DNA of 64,000 nt from assembly GCA_022844135.1 (NCBI GenBank), contig JALHMG010000007.1, positions 98,013 to 162,012 on the forward strand. The letters are read 5' to 3'. A model generated the notes under the pieces. The model made no database searches and was not told the DNA's origin. It worked only from the letters and a program-made list of their open reading frames with translations. Position 1 is the first letter of the stretch. Each line of letters opens with the position of its first letter. Both the position numbers and the translations under genes were made by a program. Positions 1 to 9,300 of this stretch are shown here, in pieces. Source of the stretch: Lysobacterales bacterium (GTDB taxonomy: Bacteria > Pseudomonadota > Gammaproteobacteria > Xanthomonadales > SZUA-5).

Positions 1-393
1 AAAGCCGAGCCGACGCATCCCGGTATCGAGCTTGATCCACACATCGATGGGCGCCGGCAATCGCGCGCGCTCCAGCAGCGCCAGTTGAAACGGGTGGTGC
101 AACACCGTATCCACCCGCCATTGCGCCAGCGCATCGATATCCGCGTATTCATCGAAGCCCGACAGCAACACAATGCGGTGCTTCAGCCCCGCCTGGCGCA
201 CGCGCTCAGCGTCGGTCAACGTCGCCACGCCAAAGCCATCCGCCTCCGCCAGCGCGCTCGCCACGCGCTCCAGACCATGGCCGTAGCCATCGGCCTTCAC
301 CACCGCCATCACCTTCGCCGCCGAGAGCGCGCGCACCCGCCGCAAGTTGTGCTTCAGCGCCTCAGTATCAATCGTAGCCGTCGTCGCGCGCAT
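1..393 (-). CDS. alr: Alanine racemase, 5' part (runs off the window)
   Basis: The complement of 393-1 reads an open frame of 131 codons starting MRATTATIDTEALKHNLRRV. It contains MAVVKADGYGHG (residues 29-40), the PLP-lysine signature of alanine racemases, with the Schiff-base lysine at about residue 33. Further on, IKLDTGMRRLGF is the conserved strand of the PLP-binding barrel. The family converts L-alanine to D-alanine for peptidoglycan in the cytoplasm. The ATG at 391-393 was chosen because the family begins with a short R-x-T-x-A-x-I-D stretch. The C-terminal two-thirds lie outside the window, so intactness cannot be judged. Confidence 0.93.
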   Translation of the reverse strand, partial: MRATTATIDTEALKHNLRRVRALSAAKVMAVVKADGYGHGLERVASALAEADGFGVATLTDAERVRQAGLKHRIVLLSGFDEYADIDALAQWRVDTVLHHPFQLALLERARLPAPIDVWIKLDTGMRRLGF

Positions 394-574
394 TCCGTTC
401 GCTGTTGTCTCCAAACTGCCGCGAAGGCTCGCCAATCGAGTGCGGGCATGCAAGGGCGAAATGCGGTCGGTTTTTCGGTTGCCTGATCGTTCAAGTAGCG
501 ATTCGCATATCCGGTCGGCGAGCATCAGCCAGGAAACAAACGCGATTCTGGACCAGATCAAGATTCGACGCTTC

Positions 575-596
575 ATTCCTGCGGAAGCGGGAATCC
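575..596. repeat. Short dispersed-type inverted repeat (ATTCC...GGGAAT)
   Basis: ATTCCTGCGGAAGCGGGAAT followed by CCAG has nearly matching ends around a short GC centre. Elements of this ATTCC(N)GGGAAT form are scattered in many proteobacterial genomes. Only this copy is seen here, so assignment as a dispersed repeat is tentative. Confidence 0.4.
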
Positions 597-633
597 AGCT
601 GATTGGTTCTTGCCAGTAGCGACAAGAGGCCAC

Positions 634-706
634 AGGGCACAAAAAGCCGCTTAACGCGACTCATTTCGTACTTCGTATTGACCAGACCCGCCAGGCGGCT
701 CGGTGC
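634..706 (-). repeat. Degraded copy of the 3' end and terminator of the gene at 10074-10559
   Basis: This stretch aligns almost base for base with 10016-10090 (AGGGCACAAAAA..GCCGC.TAACGCG.CTC, then CGTAC.TC and CCCGC.A.GC.GCTCG.TGC). The copied region covers the last codons of the conserved unknown gene at 10074-10559 plus its terminator hairpin. Here the hairpin is weakened by G-to-A change, and the reading frame (translated on the minus strand from 836 to 651) no longer resembles the protein. It is probably the tail of a lost paralogue or a mobile terminator fragment. Confidence 0.6.
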
Positions 707-715
707 GGTTCAAGG

Positions 716-750
716 CTAGTGTGGTGTGCCATAAACAAGTTGAAGAAATT
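716..750. repeat. Possible solo end of an IS630-like element
   Basis: CTAGTGTGGTGT.CCA.AAA..A.TTGAA here matches the start of the IS630-like element at 63859 for about 30 bases with a few differences. No transposase reading frame follows. It may be a terminal remnant after deletion of an element. The short length makes this tentative. Confidence 0.4.
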
Positions 751-955
751 CCGGTGGATTTCGTCGCTAAGCAAGGCGCGAAAAGAAGGAATAGCCCTTC
801 GGTGCAATCGACACGTGACTCGGCAGCTCGCCGCACCAGCGCACCATCAACACGTTCGCGGACCTTGACTACTTCCGGATCGACCGGGCGTCACGTCCTT
901 CGACTACCATCTGCTAGGCACCTACTACGCCCGATTCACATTCCAAGAGCGCTCC

Positions 956-3718
956 ATGCCACTGCCCGCCGACCCGAATGCCGCCCGCTCGCTGCGCTGG
1001 TTCCTCGGCGCCGCCGTCTTCGACGAAGCCACCCGGCAGCTGTCCCTTGACGGCGAGCCCGTCACGCTGGAGCCCAGGCCGGCCCACGTCCTTTTGCTCC
1101 TGCTGCGCAAGCACGGTGATGTCGTCACCCACGCCGAGCTGCGCGAACAAGTCTGGGGCAATCGGACCACCGTGGCGCACGTCATCGCCACCGCGATCGG
1201 TAAGGTCCGCCACGCCCTGGCCGAGATCCCTGAGCTCGAAGTTGTCTCGATCTCGCGGATCGGTTACCGACTGAGCGGCCCGGTCCGTCAAGTCCTGGTC
1301 GATCAGGAACTACCCGACCTGATGCCGCTGCAAGCGGGCGATCTGCTGAGCAGCGCCGCCGGCTTCCGCCTGCTCCGCGCGCTTGGCGAGGGCGATGAAG
1401 CGCTGTGGATCGCCCGCGAGGACGTGAGCGGCGTACAGGCCCTGTTCCGCATCGCGCAGACGGAACCCAGCTACTTGCGACTGCGCCTCGAACTGGAACA
1501 GGCGCAAGCGCTGCACCAGACCTTGGGCCCGCTCGCTGCACTGCCGACACCCGTGGCAGCCAACCTGGCCGAGCCACCCTTCTATCTGCGCTACGAGTAT
1601 GCTGGCCTGACCCTCGCCGAATGGGGCCCGGAGTACCTGCCCGGCCTCGACGGCGATCAGCGCCTCTCGTTGTTTCTGTGCATTGCCGACCCCGTCGGCG
1701 CGCTGCACAACGTCGGCGTCCTGCATCAATCTCTCAACGCCAGGAACATCCTTATCAGGGGTGCCGCTGGAGCTTGGCAACCCAGCCTGATCAATCTGGG
1801 GCGGCGCAGCCTTCGCCCTTCCGGTGCGCCAGAGCGCCAGCGCGACATCGACGCCGAGGCCTCGGTCGCCATGCCGCTGCGCCCGGAGGCCGCGCTCTAT
1901 CTGGCGCCTGAACTGCTGCAAGCCCACGCCTGCACCGCTAGCAGCGAGGTCTACGCCCTCGGCGTGCTCCTGTATCAGCTGCTCATCGGCGACCTGCAGC
2001 GCGCCGTCCATCCTGGCTGGGAACGCGATATTCCAGACGATTTGCTGCGCAAGGACATCGCCGCCGCCACCGATCACGACGCCGCCCGGCGGATCGGCAG
2101 CGTGCATACACTGGTCGAGCGACTGCGCAAGCTGGACGCCCGCCGCGCCGAGGCCGAAGGCCAGCGCCGCCTGGTCGAGGAACTGCAAGCCGCCGAAGCG
2201 CGCGAAGCGCGAGAACGTGCCCGCCGCCCATGGATGCGCGCTGCCGTTGTGCTCCTGGTCGGCTGCACCGTGCTGGCCGCCAAGTTGTATTTGGAAGCTG
2301 ACCAGCGCCGTGCCGCCGCCGAACGCCTGGCCAAGAGCAACGAAACCGTTCAGCGCTTTCTCGTCGAGGACGTCTTCGCCCTGACCAACCCGGCCGATCC
2401 GCGGTACAAGCGCGATGCCAGCATGCTGGATGTGCTGGACAACGCGGCCAGCAAAATCGACGAGCGCTATGCCGATGATCCGCTGACCCTGGGTGTGCTG
2501 CATCAGGCCATCGGCTCCTCCTACAAAGGACTCGGCAATCGAAAAGTCAGCATTGCGCATTACCGCGCCTCCATTCCGCTGCTGGAAATCGAGCTGGGCG
2601 GGAGCAGCGAAGCAGCCCTCGACGCGCGCTATGGTCTGGCTCATGCGCTGATGCTTGCAGCCGAATTCGAAGAGGCGCGGTCACAACTGGATACCGCCGA
2701 CCAACTGGCCGGCGAGAGACTGCGCCAGCAGCATCCGCTCGCTTTACGCAGTGCCGTTCACCGCGGACAGTTGCATACCCATCAGTTCCGGCCTGCAGAG
2801 GCATTGCCCAATTACCAGCTCGCGCTCGCCTTGCTGGATGCGGGAGTGCCCAGCCGTCCCGAGCTCCGCGCGGTAGTCCGGCATGAGTACGCCGATAGCC
2901 TGCTGCGACTGAATCGCCCTGATGAGGTGATCTCGATGTTCGCTTCGTTCGACGATTTTGTCAGTGACGGGCAACGCGGTTCACATCACCGAATTTTGGC
3001 AAGGGCCTACCGCGCAAAAGCCGACTATCAAGGGGCACTGCCACACGCCGAGCAGGCTGTTGCCTTGCTGCGCAGCGCATACGGCGACGATGACTGGGAC
3101 ACACTAACTGCGATCAGCTCGCTGTCCTATCTGCAGTTCCTCTTAGGAAACTGCACGGCAGCAGTCCCATTAGCCGAAGAAGCCTACCAACGCATGGTGG
3201 TGCGCGAGGGAGAGACCAAGCAAGGCGTGCTGATCGAACTCGGCAATCGCGGCTCACGCCGCGCCGATTGCGGCCAGGCCGAAGCCGGCATCCGGGACCT
3301 CTACGCCGCCCGCGACCAACTCCGCGAGCACTACGGCACCACCAGCGCGCCCGCGCAGAGCTTCGCGATGATTCTTGCCACCCATCTCGGCAAGCAGCAA
3401 CGCCACGCCGAAGCGCTGGCGGTCATCGCCACCATGGACACCGACGCCGCCGCCCAGATCCAGGCCAGCGGCGGCCCCAGCGTTAGCCCCGCCACTCTGC
3501 AAGTTCTGCACGCCCGCCTGCTGCACGGCGCCGGCCGCAACGCGGAGGCCGTCCCGCTCCTCACCGCAGCCCTCGAAGTCCTGGAAGCCCCAGAAAGCAC
3601 GGACACCAAACTGCGTGACGAGGCGCGGGAATTGCTGGCCGCGGTGTGCAAGGGCAGCCCAGCGGCCTGCGCCGAGTCCATGGATTCGTCTGAAAATCAG
3701 GCCGCGGACCCATCGTGA
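956..3718 (+). CDS. Winged-helix / pseudokinase / transmembrane / TPR regulator
   Basis: 920 aa. Residues 12-110 form an OmpR/CadC-type winged helix (FDEATRQLSLDGEPVTLEPRP...LREQVWGN...IGKVRHAL...RIGYRL). Residues about 135-390 have the fold landmarks of a Ser/Thr kinase, but the catalytic set is missing: the HRD position is HQS (257-259), the DFG position is NLG (280-282) and no VAIK lysine is evident, while APE (317-319) and a DVYSLG-like SEVYALG remain. An Ala/Arg-rich helix and one membrane segment (427-447) follow, then about 470 residues of TPR-like helices. It is probably an inner-membrane regulator that binds DNA from the cytoplasm and senses through periplasmic TPRs. The RBS is weak (AAGAG) and no better start lies upstream before a stop. 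Confidence 0.8.
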   Translation: MPLPADPNAARSLRWFLGAAVFDEATRQLSLDGEPVTLEPRPAHVLLLLLRKHGDVVTHAELREQVWGNRTTVAHVIATAIGKVRHALAEIPELEVVSISRIGYRLSGPVRQVLVDQELPDLMPLQAGDLLSSAAGFRLLRALGEGDEALWIAREDVSGVQALFRIAQTEPSYLRLRLELEQAQALHQTLGPLAALPTPVAANLAEPPFYLRYEYAGLTLAEWGPEYLPGLDGDQRLSLFLCIADPVGALHNVGVLHQSLNARNILIRGAAGAWQPSLINLGRRSLRPSGAPERQRDIDAEASVAMPLRPEAALYLAPELLQAHACTASSEVYALGVLLYQLLIGDLQRAVHPGWERDIPDDLLRKDIAAATDHDAARRIGSVHTLVERLRKLDARRAEAEGQRRLVEELQAAEAREARERARRPWMRAAVVLLVGCTVLAAKLYLEADQRRAAAERLAKSNETVQRFLVEDVFALTNPADPRYKRDASMLDVLDNAASKIDERYADDPLTLGVLHQAIGSSYKGLGNRKVSIAHYRASIPLLEIELGGSSEAALDARYGLAHALMLAAEFEEARSQLDTADQLAGERLRQQHPLALRSAVHRGQLHTHQFRPAEALPNYQLALALLDAGVPSRPELRAVVRHEYADSLLRLNRPDEVISMFASFDDFVSDGQRGSHHRILARAYRAKADYQGALPHAEQAVALLRSAYGDDDWDTLTAISSLSYLQFLLGNCTAAVPLAEEAYQRMVVREGETKQGVLIELGNRGSRRADCGQAEAGIRDLYAARDQLREHYGTTSAPAQSFAMILATHLGKQQRHAEALAVIATMDTDAAAQIQASGGPSVSPATLQVLHARLLHGAGRNAEAVPLLTAALEVLEAPESTDTKLRDEARELLAAVCKGSPAACAESMDSSENQAADPS

Positions 3719-3961
3719 TGTTTTCTTGAACCCTGCGTGGTAGCGCCTGCCGGCCGCCACATCGTAGCGTGTTCGAGACTGGCCGTCTGGAAGGGTGCTC
3801 CAACCCTACCGGCCTTGCCCCGCATACCGAGGTGTTCCATGTTCATTTCGTGCGTCAGACACTTAAATTGGTGTCGCCCATCTCCTTCACGTCACCCAAC
3901 CATTCGCCACAGCCGCGATTGTCCTGGTGGGCAACGGCCTGAGACCAACCCAGGAGTTGTC

Positions 3962-6274
3962 ATGAACAACCGTTTTCTCGCAACTTTATTGGGTTGTGTT
4001 TTCTGCGGGTTGCAGCGTCTAAGCAACGGGCTGGGCGTGCTCGCGCTGCTGATGGGTCTGGCGTTGACGACCTACCACCCCTCCGTGCATGCCCAGGCAC
4101 CGCTTAACGACATCATCCGAGTCGCCGCGGGCTTCTCCCACACCTGCGCCCTCACCACCGGCGGCGGGGTCAAGTGCTGGGGGTTGAACAGCTTCGGTGA
4201 GCTCGGTGACGGCACTACCATCCAGCGCCTGACGCCCGTGGACGTCAGCGGACTGACCAGCGGGGTCAGCGCCATCGCCGCGGGCAGCAGCCACACCTGC
4301 GCGCTCACCACCAGCGGCGGGGTCAAGTGCTGGGGTAGCAACGTCAACGGCCAGCTCGGTGACGGCACCACCACCCAGCACCTCACCCCGGTGGACGTCA
4401 GCGGACTGACCAGCGGGGTCAGCGCCATCGCCACGGGCGGCGGCCACGCCTGCGCCCTCACCACCGGCGGCGGAGTCAAGTGCTGGGGCAGTAATATCGA
4501 AGGCCAGCTCGGGGACGGCACCATCACTGATCGCCTCACGCCGGTAGACGTCAGTGGACTGACCAGCGGGGTCAGCGCCATCACCTCGGGCTTCCGGCAC
4601 ACCTGTGCGCTCACCAGCGGCGGGGTCAAGTGCTGGGGCAGAAACAGCGACGGTCAGCTCGGTGACGGCACCACCACTAATCGCCTCACGCCGGTGGACG
4701 TCAGTGGACTCACCAGTGGGATCAGCGCCATCGCCGTGGGCAACTTTCACACCTGCGCCCGCACCGTCGGCGGTGGGGTCAAGTGTTGGGGAAGAAACTC
4801 CTTGGCTCAGCTCGGAGATGGCACCTCCACGCGCCGCCTCACTGCAGTGGACGTCAGCGGACTGACCAGTGGGGTCAGCGCCATCGCCACGGGCGGCGGC
4901 CACACCTGCGCCCTCACGAGCACCGGTGGGGCCAAATGCTGGGGCGACAACTCCAACGGCGAGATCGGTGACGGCACCCTCACGCGGGCCTTTACCTCAG
5001 TGGACGTCAGTGGACTGACCAGCGGGGTTAGCGCGATCGCCGCCGGCAACCAACACACCTGCGCCCTCATCGGCGGCGGGGTCAAATGTTGGGGCAGAAA
5101 CAGCGACGCTCAGCTCGGTGACGGCACCACCAGCATCCGCCTCACATCGGTAGATGTCAGTGGACTGACCAGCGGGGTCAGCGGCGTCAGCTCGTACTCA
5201 CGGCATACCTGTGTCTTCACTGCCGTCGGTAGCGTCAAATGCTGGGGCAGCAACTCCCGAGGTCAGCTTGGTGACGGTACTACCACCCTGCGCCGCATTG
5301 CAGTGGACGTCAGCGGATTGACCAGCGGCGTCAGCGGCATCGCCACAGGCTCTGGTCACACCTGTGCCCTGACCACCGGCGGCGGGGTCAAGTGCTGGGG
5401 CGGGAACGTCCTCGGCGAGCTCGGCGACGGCACCACCACGCAGCGCCTCACGCCGGTGGATGTCAGCGGATTGAGCATCGGGGTTGGTGCGATCGCTGCG
5501 GGCAACTTTCACACCTGCGCCCGCACCGTCGGTGGGGTCAAGTGCTGGGGCAATAACTTCAGCGGCCAGCTGGGTGACGGTACCACCACTAATCGCCTCA
5601 CGCCGGTGCACGTCAGCGGACTGACGAGCGGGGTCAGCGCCATCGCCCCGGGCGATAGTCACACGTGCGCCCTCACCGGCGGCGGGGTCAAGTGCTGGGG
5701 ATTCAACGGCAACGGCCAGTTAGGTGACGGCAGCACCACAAATCGCCTCACACCGGTGGACGTCAGCGGACTGACCAGCGGGGTCAGCGCCATCGCCGCG
5801 GGCACCTCCCACACCTGCGCGCTCACCACCGGGGGCGGGTTAAAGTGCTGGGGTAGTAACTTGATTGGCCAGCTCGGCGACGGCACAACCACTGATCGCC
5901 TCACTCCGGTGGACGTCAGCGGACTGACCAGCGGCGTCAGCGGCATCGCCGCAGGCGCCGCTTACACCTGCGCCTCCACCACTGGCGGCGGGGTCAAGTG
6001 CTGGGGCAGCAACTTCCGCGGCCAGCTGGGTGACGGCACCACCACTGATCGCCACACGCCGGTGGATGTCAGCGGATTGACCAGCGGGGTCAGCGCCATC
6101 GCTGCGGGCCTTTCCCACACTTGCGCCCTCACCACCAGCGGAGGGCTCAAGTGTTGGGGTTCTCATGAATTGGGACAACTCGGCATCGGCGGCCGCAATT
6201 ACGGGCTGCCCGGCGATGTGCTGACGACTAACCTTGACCTGCTGTTCTTCAATGGGTTCGAGAACGCGCCATAA
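3962..6274 (+). CDS. Secreted RCC1-like repeat protein with NGFE C-terminal tag
   Basis: 770 aa. The ATG at 3962 has AGGAG six bases upstream and begins a long signal peptide ending VHA-QA; a longer frame from 3737 adds an unlikely leader. The mature part is 14 near-identical ~51-residue repeats of the form HTCALTxGGGVKCWGxN..GQLGDGTTT..LTPVDVSGL, typical of bacterial RCC1/BLIP-II-like beta-propellers, probably two propellers. Two cysteines per repeat (HTC and KCW) may form disulfides. The chain ends LLFFNGFENAP, like three other secreted proteins in the window. The function is unknown; adhesion or surface display is plausible. The repeats are very uniform at DNA level. Confidence 0.85.
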   Translation: MNNRFLATLLGCVFCGLQRLSNGLGVLALLMGLALTTYHPSVHAQAPLNDIIRVAAGFSHTCALTTGGGVKCWGLNSFGELGDGTTIQRLTPVDVSGLTSGVSAIAAGSSHTCALTTSGGVKCWGSNVNGQLGDGTTTQHLTPVDVSGLTSGVSAIATGGGHACALTTGGGVKCWGSNIEGQLGDGTITDRLTPVDVSGLTSGVSAITSGFRHTCALTSGGVKCWGRNSDGQLGDGTTTNRLTPVDVSGLTSGISAIAVGNFHTCARTVGGGVKCWGRNSLAQLGDGTSTRRLTAVDVSGLTSGVSAIATGGGHTCALTSTGGAKCWGDNSNGEIGDGTLTRAFTSVDVSGLTSGVSAIAAGNQHTCALIGGGVKCWGRNSDAQLGDGTTSIRLTSVDVSGLTSGVSGVSSYSRHTCVFTAVGSVKCWGSNSRGQLGDGTTTLRRIAVDVSGLTSGVSGIATGSGHTCALTTGGGVKCWGGNVLGELGDGTTTQRLTPVDVSGLSIGVGAIAAGNFHTCARTVGGVKCWGNNFSGQLGDGTTTNRLTPVHVSGLTSGVSAIAPGDSHTCALTGGGVKCWGFNGNGQLGDGSTTNRLTPVDVSGLTSGVSAIAAGTSHTCALTTGGGLKCWGSNLIGQLGDGTTTDRLTPVDVSGLTSGVSGIAAGAAYTCASTTGGGVKCWGSNFRGQLGDGTTTDRHTPVDVSGLTSGVSAIAAGLSHTCALTTSGGLKCWGSHELGQLGIGGRNYGLPGDVLTTNLDLLFFNGFENAP

Positions 6275-6399
6275 ACACGTTTGTGACGCTGACCTGCTCC
6301 AGATGCATGGGGCGACCACGAGCCGAAGCGCCAGTCAGCAGAAATCTAACGCCCCATGGCGCCTGACGATACGAATTTGGAAAAAGGACGAGGTCAACG

Positions 6400-9300
6400 A
6401 TGCGTAGCTGGATGGTGGGGCAGTTTTTGCTGATGATTCTGAGTGTCGGGTGCTTGAGCCTCCCGGCACAGGCCTCGTTGCAGGTGGCGGTTGAGGTGTC
6501 CTCCAGCCCTGCCGCGCCTGGCGAATTGCTGTTCGTGCGGCTGACCGTCGCCAATTCGGGCACGAGCACGGCGTCAACGGTGCGCCTCGAGGTGCCTTAT
6601 CCGAGCGGCTTGTTTTCGCTTTCGACCGGTTCGATTTCGGACGGGGGTTCTTGCTCGGGAAGCAGCTGCGAGGCGACCGAAACACTGGCTTGGAACTTGG
6701 GTGATTTACCCGCAGGCGCGGGGCGATCGGTCTATTTCTCGCCGACCGTCTCAAGTTCAGCCGCCAATGGCAGTTCGATCAGCCTGCTGGTGCGCGCTTT
6801 GGAAAGCACGATTCCGCGCGATCAAGCTACGCAAGTAGTAACGATTAACTCGGCACGTTTGCTCAACGTTGCGGCGCGTGCGCAACAGGACCCGGTCGCG
6901 CCGGGCAGCCAGCTGACCTACGAGGTGGTGTACGGCAATCGCGGCGGCGCAGGGACGAGCGGCACGGTGCTGCGATTCCCTATTCCACCAGGAAGCAGCT
7001 TTGTATCTGCGACTGATGGCGGCAGCTTGAGCGGCAATGAGGTCGTGTGGAATCTGGGTTTGCTCAACGCCGGGGATAGCGGGCAGCAGCGCGTCACAGT
7101 GCAGCTAGGCGGCTCCGCGGTGGTCGGCAGCTTACTTGAGGTTGATGCAGTCAGCGTCAGCGGCGATTTTGAAGGCTTTCTACAAAGCGCCCTGGTCGCG
7201 TTGGCGACGAGGGTCGAGAACGCGCCACAACTTGATTTTGCGATTGTGACCAGCAACGGGCCGTCGCGCTCGGACGAGTTTTTGCACACTTATTTGACGG
7301 TGACCAATCGGACTGCGGCGGTGCTTACGAATGTGCGATTGGAAATGTTCTACAACAGCGGGCTGGTGGGGGTTTCTGAATCTGTGTCTGTCTCCGACGG
7401 TGGTACTTGCGGAGGATTTTGCGAGGTTGGAGAAACGGTGTTCTGGAATCTCGGCAGCCTTCCTCCAGGCACCGGCAAGACCGTCACGTTGACGCCAAGC
7501 ACCTTGTCCAGCAATCCCAATGGTCGACTGATTCCTCTGGTCGCCCGTGCTTTCGCCGACAGTGTGCGTGATCGTTGGGAACGAAGAATCGTCGCCACAC
7601 GTAACAACCGTCCATTGGACCTATCGATTTATGCGCAGCAAGATCCAGTCGCACCTGCGGGCCAACTGACCTATGAGTTGGTTTATGGCAATCGGGGCGG
7701 GGCGGGGACCAGCAATACCACATTGCGATTCCCAATTCCGGTGGGCGGCACTTTTGTTTCGGCGACCGACGGCGGAAGCGTGAGTGGCGGTGAAGTGGTC
7801 TGGAATCTTGGTCTGCTCAATGCTGGCGATAGTGGCCAACGACGAGTGACGGTGCAGTTAGGCGGTGCTGCGGCGGTCGGTACGTTGCTGAAGGTGGATG
7901 CGGCGAGCATCTCGGGTGAAGCCGAATTTCTCCCGCAAACCACTCGTGTGGCGTTGGCGACGAGGGTCGAGAACGCGCCACAACTTGATTTTGCGATTGT
8001 GACCAGCAACGGGCCGTCGCGCTCGGACGAGTTTTTGCACACTTATTTGACGGTGACCAATCGGACTGCGGCGGTGCTTACGAATGTGCGATTGGAAATG
8101 TTCTACAACAGCGGGCTGGTGGGGGTTTCTGAATCTGTGTCTGTCTCCGACGGTGGTACTTGCGGAGGATTTTGCGAGGTTGGAGAAACGGTGTTCTGGA
8201 ATCTCGGCAGCCTTCCTCCAGGCACCGGCAAGACCGTCACGTTGACGCCAAGCACCTTGTCCAGCAATCCCAATGGTCGACTGATTCCTCTGGTCGCCCG
8301 TGCTTTCGCCGACAGTGTGCGTGATCGTTGGGAGCGAAAAATTGTCGCCACCCGGGCAGATCGCTCCCTCAGCCTCACGGTCGACGCCTTTGAGGAGCCA
8401 ACTTTGGCCAACCCGGATGTGCGATTGCTGCTTACGATAGCCAACCGCAACGCGACCGCGGCGCTCGGCACCGAACTGCGCATGCCGGTCCCTGCGGGCA
8501 CCAGTTTCATCAGTGCGGATGGCAATCCTTCGCTGACCGGTGGCGAAATTGTCTGGGCAGTGGGCTCGTTGGGACAGGGCCAGGGGACGCGTCGCGAGGT
8601 TCTGTTTCAGGCAAACATGCCTGTAGCCGGACAACTGGTGGAAGTTGATGCGGCCGAGGTTGTTTCCAGCAATCTCGGGACCACCCGTGCAACGCGAGTG
8701 GTGCCGATCAAACCCAATGCCAACTTGGCCTTGGCGGCAACGGTAATCCCGAATGCTCTCCTGCCCGGCAACAGTTTTACCGTAACCCCGGTAGTAGAGA
8801 ACCGCAGTGGCGCGACCATGGCCGGGGTTGGGGTCGAGATGTTCTATCCCAATCTGGTGAATCCCCTGAATAACAGCGTGATCATCGGCGGTGGTTGCGC
8901 TGGATCGACCTGTGACACTGGCGAGCTGGTGATCTGGAGTGTGGGCGAGATGCCAGCCGGTAACATCCGGAATCTGGCCATAGCACCCACCGTGACCAGC
9001 GGCGTCGCGCAGGGGCGCATTACCCAGTTCTTCATTCGCGCCCGAAACGACGCCGGGGATCGTGCCTTCACGACGAGGTCTGCGCTCATCGGCACCTTTG
9101 TTCCGGCGCCCCCGCTGCTGCAAACGGAAATCGAGATACGGGGCAACAACGTAATCATTGCCAATGGGCACACGATGCCCTCTCTCCAGGATCACACCGA
9201 TTTCGGTTCCACCAGTATCGGCAGCAATTTCTCGCGGACCTTCACGGTCCGGAATCTCGGCGGGCTGGCACTGACGCTGACCGCCAATCCTCCGGTTGTG

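Noticed and set aside
1310..2644. 444-residue minus-strand frame opposite the pseudokinase gene
   Set aside because: It is a shadow of the sense frame, which has recognisable winged-helix, kinase-fold and TPR parts.
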